Source: Fimousia sp045616445
GTDB lineage: Bacteria; Bacillota; Clostridia; Lachnospirales; Lachnospiraceae
Assembly: GCA_045616445.1 (NCBI GenBank)
Contig: JAZLGR010000021.1
Coordinates: 1-64,000, forward strand
DNA: 64,000 nt
Direction: 5' to 3'
Shown piece by piece: positions 33,636 to 42,366 of this stretch (position 1 is the first letter of the stretch; every line of letters starts with the position of its first letter). The notes beneath the pieces are model-generated. The model ran no database searches. It was not told the origin of the DNA and saw only the letters and a program-made list of their open reading frames with translations. The translations under genes were made by a program, and so were the position numbers.

Positions 33636-34358
33636 TTATAATTCTTTGTTTGTATCAATGATCCACTGACGGATGGAAGCACCAACGCGCTTTCTCTCTG
33701 TTCTTGGAAGAGAACAGATGTCAATTGGTTCACCAAATGTGATATGCACTGTTGCAGGATAAAGACGGAATTTGTGATGATTTTCCATCATATCTGCAGT
33801 TCCTTTGATGGCAACCGGAACAACTAAGGATTTTGCATTGACTGCAATACGAAGGCTTGCTTCTTTAAATTCAAGGGGTTCATCGCCCTGGCCTCTTGTT
33901 CCTTCCGGGAAGATGGCAACGGAGAAGCCCTTCTTTACACTCTCAGCTGCTGCTTTGATCACTTCCATACCCTGACGAACGTCATCACGGTCAAGAAATT
34001 CAGAGTTTAAGAATTTCGCATAGCGGTTCATCAATGGCACCTTCTCAAGGTCATCCTTGGCAATGAATCCGCAGCCGTGTGGTGTATTGGCGTAGAGAAC
34101 CGGGATGTCACAGAAACTGCTGTGGTTTGCCACGAAAAGTACACCCTGATCAGTTGGTACATTCTCTTTGCCGTGTACGATGATTTCAGAACCAGACATA
34201 GCCAGTGCACGGGAGAATAATTTCATGATTTTCGCAGCTGCAATATCGTGTCGTTCTTTCTCTCTTCCTTCTCGATCCATCTTTGGAAAACGAAAATAGT
34301 TTGGTGCTTCTTTTAATAAGAAGATGATGAAAGAGAGCATAACTGGAATAATTCTCAT
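33636..34358 (-). CDS. plsC: 1-acyl-glycerol-3-phosphate acyltransferase
   Basis: 240 aa. The acyltransferase motifs NHSSFCDIP (HX4D) and FPEGTRGQGDEPLEF are present, with an N-terminal hydrophobic helix. It adds the second acyl chain to lysophosphatidic acid at the membrane. It starts 7 nt after the malQ stop and is likely co-transcribed with it, though the two share no pathway. Confidence 0.92.
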   Translation of the reverse strand: MRIIPVMLSFIIFLLKEAPNYFRFPKMDREGREKERHDIAAAKIMKLFSRALAMSGSEIIVHGKENVPTDQGVLFVANHSSFCDIPVLYANTPHGCGFIAKDDLEKVPLMNRYAKFLNSEFLDRDDVRQGMEVIKAAAESVKKGFSVAIFPEGTRGQGDEPLEFKEASLRIAVNAKSLVVPVAIKGTADMMENHHKFRLYPATVHITFGEPIDICSLPRTERKRVGASIRQWIIDTNKEL

Positions 34359-34365
34359 ATTCTAC

Positions 34366-35880
34366 CTACCTTCCGTAAATTTCGGACATTTCACGAAGTC
34401 CCTTCACAAGTCCTTCATGGAACTGTTCTTTGTAGTAACGATATGCCCAGTTTCCATCCGGAACACCAGGAATATTCATACGACGGTTGGAGCCATCTTC
34501 AAAAATGTCCTGAATTGGGATGATCGCCATACGGGATACGGAAGATAATGCGCAGCGGATCATGTCCCAGCTGATATGACTGCCGTCAGTGCTTAAGTAG
34601 CGGCGGATCTTATCTTTGGACTGTTCTGTTGCACTGTGATACCAGCCAGAGCTTGTATCGTTATCATGAGTACCTGTATAGCAGATACTGTTTCTTGGGT
34701 AATTATAAGGAAGAAAATCGTTGTCGTTGATATTTTCAAAAGCGAACTGTAAGATCTTCATTCCTGGAAGATTGAATTCATCGCGAAGTGCGTGAACAGA
34801 AGGAGTGATATCACCAAGGTCCTCTGCAATGATTGGAAGGTCATCGCCTAACTGTTCCATCATGACTTTGAAGAAGTCAGATTTTGGACCTGGCATCCAT
34901 TTGCCTTCTAATGCAGTTTCTGCATCTGCAGGCACTTCCCAGTATTCGTCCAATCCGCGGAAATGGTCGATGCGGACGTAATCGTACTTCACAAGCTGTG
35001 CTTTGATACGGCTCATCCACCATGCGTAGTTTTCTTTCTTGTGGGCGGTCCACTTATAAACCGGATTGCCCCATAACTGGCCGGTTGCACTAAAATAATC
35101 TGGTGGAACTCCGGCAATTCCAGTTGGGTGTCCGTCTTTGTCTAACTTGAATAATTTTTTATTAGCCCAAACGTCTGCACTGTTGTCAGCTGCGAAGATT
35201 GGGATGTCGCCAATGATGCTGATGCCCTGTTCGTTGGCATAAGCCTTTAATGCTTTCCACTGGCGGAAGAACATAAACTGGATAAAGGACTGATATTTGA
35301 TCTCTCTCTGAACGGTTTCTAACTTTTTGTATGCTTTTTTTGCTGTTTTGTTGCCCTTTCTGATGGCTGGTTCCCAGTCATACCAAGGCTGATCATCATG
35401 TTCCTTCATGATTGCCATGAATAAGGCATAGTCATCTAACCATTCTTTTTCTTCCTTGCAGAATTCCTCGTATTCCACTACCAGTGGATCATCTTCGGAA
35501 AGTGCAAGAAATGCATCTAAAGCTTTTTCCAGTAACGGTCTTTTATATTCTTTTACTTTTGCAAATTCCACGTGTCCATAAGATAAACGAGGGATTGCAT
35601 CTAAGTCTTCCTGTGTGAGAAGTCCTGATTCCTTTAATAAATCCGGGCTGATAACAAGTGGCTGACCTGCGAAGCTGGAAAATGACTGATATGGTGAATT
35701 ACTTCCGTTAACCGGTCCTAATGGAAGTACCTGCCACAGCTTCTGGCCGCTTGCCTTTAACATATCCACGAATTCATAGGCTTCCGGTCCCAAATCTCCG
35801 ATTCCATATGGCCCTGGAAGGGAAGTTGGATGGAGCAGAAGGCCAGACATACGAGGATATACTTTCTTTGTGTTTGGCAT
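34366..35880 (-). CDS. malQ: 4-alpha-glucanotransferase
   Basis: 504 aa from ATG 35880, chosen because GGAGG is 8 nt upstream and the family begins near SGLLLHPTSLPGPYGIGDLG. GH77 residues are visible in VRIDHFRGLDEYWEVP (nucleophile Asp), IAEDLGDITP (acid/base Glu) and YTGTHDNDT. It rearranges malto-oligosaccharides in starch or glycogen use. It is intracellular, consistent with the GH13 glucosidase elsewhere in the window. Confidence 0.95.
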   Translation of the reverse strand: MPNTKKVYPRMSGLLLHPTSLPGPYGIGDLGPEAYEFVDMLKASGQKLWQVLPLGPVNGSNSPYQSFSSFAGQPLVISPDLLKESGLLTQEDLDAIPRLSYGHVEFAKVKEYKRPLLEKALDAFLALSEDDPLVVEYEEFCKEEKEWLDDYALFMAIMKEHDDQPWYDWEPAIRKGNKTAKKAYKKLETVQREIKYQSFIQFMFFRQWKALKAYANEQGISIIGDIPIFAADNSADVWANKKLFKLDKDGHPTGIAGVPPDYFSATGQLWGNPVYKWTAHKKENYAWWMSRIKAQLVKYDYVRIDHFRGLDEYWEVPADAETALEGKWMPGPKSDFFKVMMEQLGDDLPIIAEDLGDITPSVHALRDEFNLPGMKILQFAFENINDNDFLPYNYPRNSICYTGTHDNDTSSGWYHSATEQSKDKIRRYLSTDGSHISWDMIRCALSSVSRMAIIPIQDIFEDGSNRRMNIPGVPDGNWAYRYYKEQFHEGLVKGLREMSEIYGR

Positions 35881-35944
35881 TTGATTGTCCTCCGATAACA
35901 TAATTGAGTCAAAAAAGACTCTGATTTAGCAATTTATTTTAACA

Positions 35945-35974
35945 TAAAAAAGGACTGCAAACAAGTGCAGCCCG
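35945..35974 (-). terminator. galE terminator
   Basis: On the minus strand GGGCTGCA (35973-35966) pairs with TGCAGTCC (35959-35952), including one G-U pair, then TTTTTT. Confidence 0.85.
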
Positions 35975-35983
35975 TCATTGGTA

Positions 35984-37006
35984 TTATTCATTGTCACCAT
36001 ATCCATTTGGATTGTTGCTCTGCCATCTGTAGGAGTCAGCGCACATATCCTCGATGTTCTTTTCAGCTACCCAGCTAAGTTCTTCCTTCGCTTTTGTTGC
36101 ATCGCAGTAGCAGGTTGCGATATCGCCGGCACGGCGAGGCTTGATTTCGTATGGAAGCTCTTTGCCGCATGCTTTTTCGTAGGCATGTAACACATCAAGT
36201 ACGCTGCTTCCGTTGCCAGTACCAAGATTGTAGATGCTTACGCCAGATCCAGGAGCTAATTTCTTCAATGCCTTAACATGGCCCTTTGCAAGGTCAACAA
36301 CATGGATATAGTCACGAACGCCGGTGCCATCGTGGGTTGGATAGTCATCCCCGAATACGCCCAGACATGCTAATTTGCCAACGGCTACCTTGGCAATGTA
36401 AGGAACTAAGTTGTTCGGAATGCCCTTTGGATCTTCTCCGATGAGTCCGCTTTCGTGGGCACCGATTGGGTTGAAGTAACGAAGGAGAACCACGTTCCAT
36501 TCAGGGTCTGCCACCCAAAGGTCGGTAAGAATCTGTTCCAGCATGCCCTTGGTCTGTCCGTATGGATTTGTAATCTGGCCCTTTGGACATTCTTCTGTGA
36601 TTGGAATGAAAGCAGGATCGCCATAAACGGTAGCAGAAGAACTGAAAATGATATTCTTCACGCCATGGGATCTCATAACATCACAGAGTACTAAAGTTCC
36701 AGTGATATTGTTGTGGTAGTATTCGAGTGGTTTCTGTACAGATTCACCAACTGCCTTTAATCCTGCAAAGTTGATGACAGAATCGATGTCTTCCTTTGCA
36801 AATACTTCGTTTAATGCTTCTCGGTCTAAGATGTCCACTTCATAGAAACGAACGCTTTTACCAGTGATTTCTTCCACGCGCGCAATTGCTTTCGCGCTGG
36901 AATTTACAAGATTATCTACAACGACTACGTCATAACCAGAATTTAAAAGTTCTACACATGTGTGGCTGCCAATATATCCGGCACCACCAGCTACTAAAAT
37001 TGCCAT
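35984..37006 (-). CDS. galE: UDP-glucose 4-epimerase
   Basis: 340 aa from ATG 37006 (GGAGG 5 nt upstream). It has an NAD-binding GGAGYIGSHTCVELL at the N-terminus. Catalytic Ser and the Tyr-x3-Lys occur in FSSSATVYGDP and NPYGQTKGMLE. It interconverts UDP-glucose and UDP-galactose for galactose use and surface glycans. It is divergent from a family-2 glycosyltransferase, which could use such sugars. Confidence 0.96.
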   Translation of the reverse strand: MAILVAGGAGYIGSHTCVELLNSGYDVVVVDNLVNSSAKAIARVEEITGKSVRFYEVDILDREALNEVFAKEDIDSVINFAGLKAVGESVQKPLEYYHNNITGTLVLCDVMRSHGVKNIIFSSSATVYGDPAFIPITEECPKGQITNPYGQTKGMLEQILTDLWVADPEWNVVLLRYFNPIGAHESGLIGEDPKGIPNNLVPYIAKVAVGKLACLGVFGDDYPTHDGTGVRDYIHVVDLAKGHVKALKKLAPGSGVSIYNLGTGNGSSVLDVLHAYEKACGKELPYEIKPRRAGDIATCYCDATKAKEELSWVAEKNIEDMCADSYRWQSNNPNGYGDNE

Positions 37007-37203
37007 ATTATCCTCCATATATAAATTTACATACATTATCCTCTGTCAACGTTCCTATTATACTCCTTTTTTATCACAAATTCTATGTGAAAATATACCT
37101 CTTATATACCCAAATGTTACATTCGGTCCCTGCTGCGAAGGCGGCTTGGTTGACAGTGGAGGCATTTGCGCATAAAATTTGTAATAAGACAGGAGGAATT
37201 AAG

Positions 37204-38238
37204 ATGAGTAATCAAAAGAAATTAATCACTTTCGTAGTACCTTGTTATAATTCACAGGATTATATGGACGTTTGTATAGAAAGTCTTCTTCGCGGCGGCG
37301 ACCGCGTGGAAATCTTAGTCATCAATGATGGTTCCCAGGACAGCACCCATGATATCGGGAAAGCCTACGAAGAACGCTATCCTGGCATTGTCAGATTACT
37401 GGATCAGGAGAATGGCGGACATGGGGAAGGGATCAACCACGGTCTTTTAGAAGCTACCGGAACTTATTTTAAGGTGGTGGATTCCGACGACTGGTTAGAT
37501 GAAGAAGGTCTCCCAAAGGTATTAAAGCGCTTAGAGCAGTGTGAAGAACGTGGCGGAGTGGACCTGATGGTCTGCAATTATATCTATGACCACAAATACG
37601 AACCCCATAAGAATCAGATGATCAACTATAAGAATATATTCCCTCAGAATGGCATCTTCGGCTGGAGCCAGACAAAACCATTCTTACCATGGCAGTACCT
37701 GACCCTCCATTCCTGTATCTTCCGTACACAGATGCTTAGGGACTGTGAGTTACAGCTGCCAAAACATGTGTTTTTTGAAGATAACTTATTCGTATATACA
37801 CCACTTCCATACATCAAGCGTATCTGCTACATGAATGTGGGACTGTATCACTATTTTATCGGCCGTGAAGGACAGTCTGTCAGTGAAGAGGGATTAAAGA
37901 AGCGCTATGATCACCAGATTTTCATCGCTGAGAAGATTTTTAACTGCCATGACACAAAGAAAATCTTAAAGGAAGAACCAAAGCTTGGCAGATATATGCG
38001 CCATGAAGCAACCTTCATGCTGGCGCTTGCAAGTGCGTTCTCCCGCCTCAATGGAAGTGACGAAGCCGATGAAAAGAGAAAAGAAATGTGGAAAGCCATT
38101 ATGCCACATGACAAAGCTTTTGCCAGAGGTATCCTATATGGATCCTACTGTGTGATCATGAATCTTCCAGGTAAGCTTGGCGGGAAGATCGGCGTGGCAG
38201 CGTATCGTCTGTGCCATAAGATGGTGGCGTTCAACTAG
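37204..38238 (+). CDS. Family-2 glycosyltransferase
   Basis: 344 aa from ATG 37204, preceded by AGGAGG. The reading frame is open further upstream but without homology or a ribosome site. GT-A features are TFVVPCYNSQDYMDVCIESLL, VINDGSQDST and the DXD-like VVDSDDWLD. It transfers a sugar from a nucleotide sugar, probably to a surface polymer or lipid carrier. It has no multi-pass membrane region. The acceptor is unknown. Confidence 0.9.
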   Translation: MSNQKKLITFVVPCYNSQDYMDVCIESLLRGGDRVEILVINDGSQDSTHDIGKAYEERYPGIVRLLDQENGGHGEGINHGLLEATGTYFKVVDSDDWLDEEGLPKVLKRLEQCEERGGVDLMVCNYIYDHKYEPHKNQMINYKNIFPQNGIFGWSQTKPFLPWQYLTLHSCIFRTQMLRDCELQLPKHVFFEDNLFVYTPLPYIKRICYMNVGLYHYFIGREGQSVSEEGLKKRYDHQIFIAEKIFNCHDTKKILKEEPKLGRYMRHEATFMLALASAFSRLNGSDEADEKRKEMWKAIMPHDKAFARGILYGSYCVIMNLPGKLGGKIGVAAYRLCHKMVAFN

Positions 38239-38288
38239 GTATCCTGACAATTGTTCTTATTGAATGAAAAGTTTATAAAATTAGGAAA

Positions 38289-38323
38289 ACCCTGCACATA
38301 TTATCCATGTGCAGGGTCTTTTT
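38289..38323 (+). terminator. Terminator after the glycosyltransferase
   Basis: ACCCTGCACAT (38289-38299) pairs with ATGTGCAGGGT (38307-38317), then CTTTTT. It is convergent with the metal operon's last gene. Confidence 0.9.
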
Positions 38324-38325
38324 GT

Positions 38326-39207
38326 TTAACAGATTGTTTTGATATTTTTTTCGTTGCTGAATACAGCGGTGAAGCGCTTTAAGCCAAATCTTCTCACATA
38401 CATGTCACATTTGCATAAGAAGAGGTAGTAGACGTTGTATCCGTTACCATGCATGCCTTCGAAGTTGCCCTGACCTTTGGAGATGATGACATCAGCCCCG
38501 TCAAGGACGGCTTTTGCTTCCGGTGTGAGGATCTTAGGAACCGTTCCGGTGCAGGCAGCGCCGCTTTCCATCACGTCAAATGCTTCTGCCAGACCTACCT
38601 GGTCGGCGTCCTCCGGATTGGCATCATTCAGCGCGATGCCGGATCGAACAATGACAGAAATATGAAGGTTTGGATACAATTTAGCAAGGGCCTTCATAAA
38701 CAGCTTGTCCATGACCACTTCTCCGCAATTGTCGGTTAAGTAGACCAGTTCATTTGCTTCCGCAAGCTCTGCTTTAAAAGCGGCAAGCTCGTCGGGATCC
38801 ACCTGGTTTTCGGAAGCATTGGCCAGAAGGTCTTCTAAGATGGAGTCATCCACCTCAGCCATAGCGCCAAAATCAATGAAATTGCCGGCGCAGGCATACT
38901 TGATGCCCTCTGCGATTGGGTCTTCTGACTGCATGATGATGTCTTCCACGATGGATTCCTTGGAAAGCATGTAATTATTATATTTGTGCTTGATGGCAGG
39001 ATAATCCACAACCGGCTCGTAGTAGCGGGCATAGATTTCCTCGATCTTCATGTAGAGCCATGGTGCAGGCTCGGTTTTTGCATGTTCATAGAGAAGCTTT
39101 AACACTTCCTGGATAAAATCAGACTTTTTGTCTTCGTCCAGAAATGGGCGGACGATTCGTTCCTGCTTATCTAAAAGGCAGGTGACGCACTGTGCATTTG
39201 CATTCAT
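38326..39207 (-). CDS. DUF89/ARMT1-family damage-control phosphatase
   Basis: 293 aa. N-terminal CVTCLLDKQ and the metal-site stretch LTDNCGEVVMDKLFMKAL with the later ADVIISKGQGNFEGM are hallmarks of DUF89 proteins. These are metal-dependent (Ni, Co, Mn) phosphatases acting on damaged or surplus phospho-metabolites. The gene starts 12 nt after the P-type ATPase and thus belongs to an ArsR-controlled metal operon. That location suggests use or protection of a metal-dependent enzyme. The substrate is unknown. Confidence 0.87.
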   Translation of the reverse strand: MNANAQCVTCLLDKQERIVRPFLDEDKKSDFIQEVLKLLYEHAKTEPAPWLYMKIEEIYARYYEPVVDYPAIKHKYNNYMLSKESIVEDIIMQSEDPIAEGIKYACAGNFIDFGAMAEVDDSILEDLLANASENQVDPDELAAFKAELAEANELVYLTDNCGEVVMDKLFMKALAKLYPNLHISVIVRSGIALNDANPEDADQVGLAEAFDVMESGAACTGTVPKILTPEAKAVLDGADVIISKGQGNFEGMHGNGYNVYYLFLCKCDMYVRRFGLKRFTAVFSNEKNIKTIC

Positions 39208-39219
39208 GGTTGGGACCTC

Positions 39220-41559
39220 CTATTTTTTCAGAATTCGTACGGAATTTAAGATACAGATTACGGCTACGCCAGTGTCGGCAAATACAGCCAGCCACATGGA
39301 CGCGATGCCCATAATACCAAGTACCATAACGGCAAGCTTCACAGCCAGTGCAAATACGATGTTCTGCATTGCAGTGTGGTTGGCAAGTTTGGCAATGCGG
39401 ATACTCTCGTTGACAGCGGATAAGCGGGAGGTCATGAATACCACGTCGGCAGCTTCGATGGCTGCGTCAGCACCGCTTCCCATTGCTGCGCCACAGTCCG
39501 CGCCGGCAAGTACAGGTGCATCATTGATTCCATCTCCGACAAACATAACAGGACCATGTTTTAAGCGGAGCGTCTGTAAGGTTTCTAATTTATCATTTGG
39601 AAGAAGTCGTGCAAAGAATTCCTTGACGCCGGTTTCTTCGGCAATCTGTTTTGCTGCTTCTTCGGAATCGCCAGTTAACATGACAGTAGTCACGCTGTGA
39701 TTTAATTCGCGGATTGCGCTGATGGAATCTTCCTTGATCGTATCGGAAATCAGGATGCGTCCCGCATATAATCCGTCGATGGCAAGAAGGATCTCTGTTC
39801 CATATAAGGTTTCTAAAGCTGGAAGACGGATGCCGTGTTCTTCCATAAGACGGTTATTGCCACATAATAATACATGATCGCCGATGTGTGTCTCAATACC
39901 GTGGCCGGCTTCTTCGATGATGGCATTCGGCTCGGATAAGATGATGCCCTTCTGGGCTGCAGCGGCTAAGATGCTCTTGGCAATCGGATGGGTGGACTGC
40001 TGTTCACAGGTTGCAGCCATGGCAAGTAATTCGTCTTCCTTAACCTGATCTACCGGAAGAATCCTGCTGACTACAAAGTTACCTTCGGTGATGGTTCCGG
40101 TTTTGTCCATGACAACTGCCTGAACGTCCTTTAATGCTTCTAAGGATGCGCCTCCCTTGAATAAGATCCCCTGTCTGGATGCAAGTCCGATGGCAGAGAA
40201 GAAGGAGAGCGGTACACTAAGCACTAAAGCACAAGGACAGCTGATTACTAAGAAAGTAAGTGCAGTGTATACCCAGTGATCCCATGCGCCGGTCATCATG
40301 GATGGGATAATGGCAGTTCCAAGGGCAACTAATACAACGATTGGTGTGTAAATCTTGGAAAAACGTGTGATGAAACGGTCGATGGTTGGTTTGCTTGCCG
40401 CAGCATCTTCCATGGATTCCATAATTCTTGTTACCATGGATTCTTCTAATGGATTGGTTACTTCTAATTTAATTACACCGGTCTGGTTCACGCAGCCGGA
40501 TAAGATTTCGTCGCCTTCTTTTACAAGGACAGGAACTGGTTCTCCTGTTAATGCGGAGGTATCTAACTGGGTTTCCCCTTCGATGATTTTTCCGTCAAGC
40601 GGGATACGGTCTCCTGGACGGACTAAGATGGTCATACCGACAACAGCATCTTCTGCAGGAATTTCGTGGGTATGATCGCCGTGTACCTGAATAACAGTTT
40701 CCGGTCTCATATTGACAGCATCCATAATGGATTTACGGCTTTTTTCCACAGCGTGGTCTTCAAATGCCTGTCCGATGCGGTAGAAGAGGATTACGCCCAG
40801 TGCTTCCGGATATTCCCCGATCATCAATGCACCGATGGTTGCGATGGACATGAGGAAGTTTTCGTCAAAGATCTGTCCGCGCCCGATTCCGTGGAAGGCT
40901 TCTAAGATGATATCTTTAGCCAGGAAAATGTAAGCCAGTAAGTAGATGATCAGGCTTACATTGGCACTATGTACAAAATGCCCTGCCACAAATGCGATGA
41001 TGGCGATACCAAGTCCGAGGAACAGGCTGCCAAGTCCGCTGTCTGCGTGGTGGTGTTCGTGAACATCGTGATCCGCATGATCTTCATGATTTTCATGATT
41101 TTCATGATCTTCGTGATCCTCATGGTCCTCGTGGACATGTTCATGCTCTTCATGATCGTGTTCTTCGTGTTCATGTTCATGTCCGCAGTCGCAGGCATCG
41201 TCGTGTTCATGTTCATGTCCGCAGTCGCAGTGGTCTTCGTGTTCATGGTCGTGATCATGTCCGCAATTGCAATGATCGCCATGCTCGTGCTCTTCGTGGA
41301 CATGTGCTTCCGGGACAGCGTCTTCATGGGTGTGCGCCTTCTTGTCACGGGATTCCACGATAACCTGGCTCTCGATTCCGGCACAGATTTTCTGGATTTC
41401 TTCTATATAAGAGTCGGGATCTTCCGCAGTCAGATGGAGAAGCTTAGTTGGATAATTGATGATTGCTTCCTCAACCCCTTCTAATTCATTGATTTTTGCT
41501 TCCATCTTGGCAGCACAGTGGGCACAGCCAAGATTCTTCAATATATATTTTTTCTTCAT
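39220..41559 (-). CDS. P1B-type heavy-metal-exporting ATPase, His-rich
   Basis: 779 aa from ATG 41559 (AGGAGG 9 nt upstream). Residues 1-~70 are a heavy-metal-associated domain (GCAHCAAKM). Residues 75-171 hold 34 His and three C-x-C-G-H motifs. The transport core has SCPCALVLSVP (Zn/Cd/Pb type), the phosphorylation site DKTGT and the hinge GDGINDAP. It likely exports Zn, Cd or Pb. The long His/Cys segment may buffer or sense metal. It sits between arsR and the DUF89 gene. Confidence 0.93.
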   Translation of the reverse strand: MKKKYILKNLGCAHCAAKMEAKINELEGVEEAIINYPTKLLHLTAEDPDSYIEEIQKICAGIESQVIVESRDKKAHTHEDAVPEAHVHEEHEHGDHCNCGHDHDHEHEDHCDCGHEHEHDDACDCGHEHEHEEHDHEEHEHVHEDHEDHEDHENHENHEDHADHDVHEHHHADSGLGSLFLGLGIAIIAFVAGHFVHSANVSLIIYLLAYIFLAKDIILEAFHGIGRGQIFDENFLMSIATIGALMIGEYPEALGVILFYRIGQAFEDHAVEKSRKSIMDAVNMRPETVIQVHGDHTHEIPAEDAVVGMTILVRPGDRIPLDGKIIEGETQLDTSALTGEPVPVLVKEGDEILSGCVNQTGVIKLEVTNPLEESMVTRIMESMEDAAASKPTIDRFITRFSKIYTPIVVLVALGTAIIPSMMTGAWDHWVYTALTFLVISCPCALVLSVPLSFFSAIGLASRQGILFKGGASLEALKDVQAVVMDKTGTITEGNFVVSRILPVDQVKEDELLAMAATCEQQSTHPIAKSILAAAAQKGIILSEPNAIIEEAGHGIETHIGDHVLLCGNNRLMEEHGIRLPALETLYGTEILLAIDGLYAGRILISDTIKEDSISAIRELNHSVTTVMLTGDSEEAAKQIAEETGVKEFFARLLPNDKLETLQTLRLKHGPVMFVGDGINDAPVLAGADCGAAMGSGADAAIEAADVVFMTSRLSAVNESIRIAKLANHTAMQNIVFALAVKLAVMVLGIMGIASMWLAVFADTGVAVICILNSVRILKK

Positions 41560-41563
41560 ATGC

Positions 41564-41944
41564 TTAATCCTCCTTGTCCATGATCGTATCAATCATCTTG
41601 TGGACCATATGTCCTTCCGGTGAATCGGACAGTGTATAATGTACTTCCTTGCCCTGTCGTCTGAATGAGATGATACCCAGCTGCTTCAGCGAACGAAGAT
41701 GATGGGAAACTGCAGGGGAACTCATATCAATGGCGGAAGCGATGTCACAGACGCATGCTTCGTTATGACAAAGAAGCCAGAGAATGCGAAGCCTGGTGCT
41801 GTCGCTTAACAGACTGAAAAGATCAGCAGCTTCGATGAAAATGTCTTCCTGGGGCAGTGATGCTTTCATGGCGAGAATGTCCTGATGCTCATGGTTTTCA
41901 TCACAGACAGGAAGAGATTCTTTTGAAAATGTTGCCATAAACAA
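41564..41944 (-). CDS. ArsR/SmtB-family metal-responsive repressor
   Basis: 126 aa, winged helix. The cluster CHNEACVCDIASAI contains Cys-x-Cys at the recognition helix like CadC/ArsR, and the DNA helix is SSPAVSHHLRSLKQLGII. A C-terminal His-rich helix (PEGHMVHKMIDTIMDKED) resembles the alpha-5 metal site. It would release its operator on binding Cd, Zn or Pb. It is the first gene of the arsR-ATPase-DUF89 operon, 4 nt before the ATPase start. Confidence 0.92.
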   Translation of the reverse strand: MFMATFSKESLPVCDENHEHQDILAMKASLPQEDIFIEAADLFSLLSDSTRLRILWLLCHNEACVCDIASAIDMSSPAVSHHLRSLKQLGIISFRRQGKEVHYTLSDSPEGHMVHKMIDTIMDKED

Positions 41945-41994
41945 TCTTCCTTTCTATATGAATCGGTAAAATAATTATTACAAAACAATATTAA

Positions 41995-42050
41995 ATACTT
42001 ATTTAATTAAGTATCGACTTAATTATAGCCTCTTTTTATGATTAAGTCAA
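41995..42050 (-). promoter_or_regulatory. Promoter and operators of the metal operon
   Basis: On the minus strand TTGACT (42050-42045), 17 nt, TATAAT (42027-42022). Two inverted repeats overlap it: GACTTAAT/ATTAAGTC (42016-42023 and 42041-42048) and ATACTTA-TTTAAT-TAAGTAT (41995-42014). These are typical AT-rich ArsR sites. Confidence 0.8.
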
Positions 42051-42095
42051 TATTTAATCGTAACGACAAAACGAGCAAAAACAATCGCCACAATG

Positions 42096-42334
42096 TGACA
42101 AAAGGTCAAAAAATAATGATGACAATAGTGACATTTGACCGGTTTTCGAGTGTCAAACGTTTGACATGTGACTTCTTTTGAAAATGTCAAAATTGAATGG
42201 TGACATTTGCCCTGGCATGAAATTTGGAAGAAACTTGAAAAATAACCCCGAAATAGTGGACGAATGGGGCAAAATGTCTTAAAATAATGGTGACAAAACT
42301 GACATTTCATCTTCGTGACATTTCATGAATGTCA
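42096..42334. repeat. Cluster of eleven TGACA sites upstream of mtlR
   Basis: TGACA starts at 42096, 42120, 42129, 42162, 42201, 42291, 42300 and 42316. Its complement TGTCA starts at 42151, 42185 and 42330. They form the perfect palindrome TGTCAAACGTTTGACA (42151-42166), AAATGTCA-N11-TGACATTT (42182-42208) and the inverted pair TGACATTTCATGAATGTCA (42316-42334). The cluster fills most of the gene-free stretch before mtlR and looks like a multi-site regulatory array. Confidence 0.75.
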
Positions 42335-42343
42335 TCATATAAT
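42315..42343 (+). promoter_or_regulatory. mtl operon promoter
   Basis: GTGACA (42315-42320), 17 nt, TATAAT (42338-42343). The inverted repeat at 42316-42334 covers the -35 and most of the spacer, suggesting direct occlusion by the site-binding protein. Confidence 0.75.
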
Positions 42344-42366
42344 AAAATACAAGATAGGACTTTATC

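Noticed and set aside
36886..37203. Extended N-terminus of the family-2 glycosyltransferase
   Set aside because: It overlaps galE antisense and its promoter region; AGGAGG before ATG 37204 fixes the start.
40969..41484. 171-aa plus-strand ORF rich in Met, Phe and Val opposite the metal pump
   Set aside because: It is the antisense reading of the His/Glu/Asp-rich linker codons of the ATPase, with no ribosome site; hydrophobic character follows automatically from complementing His/Asp/Glu codons.
42047..42310. 87-aa minus-strand ORF in the mtlR upstream region
   Set aside because: The repeated TGACA/TGTCA sites create a repetitive His/Cys/Phe peptide; there is no ribosome site and the DNA is better explained as a regulatory array.
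42096..42334. CRISPR array
   Set aside because: The repeated unit is only 5-8 bp, in both orientations and at irregular intervals; there are no spacers of uniform length and no cas genes.
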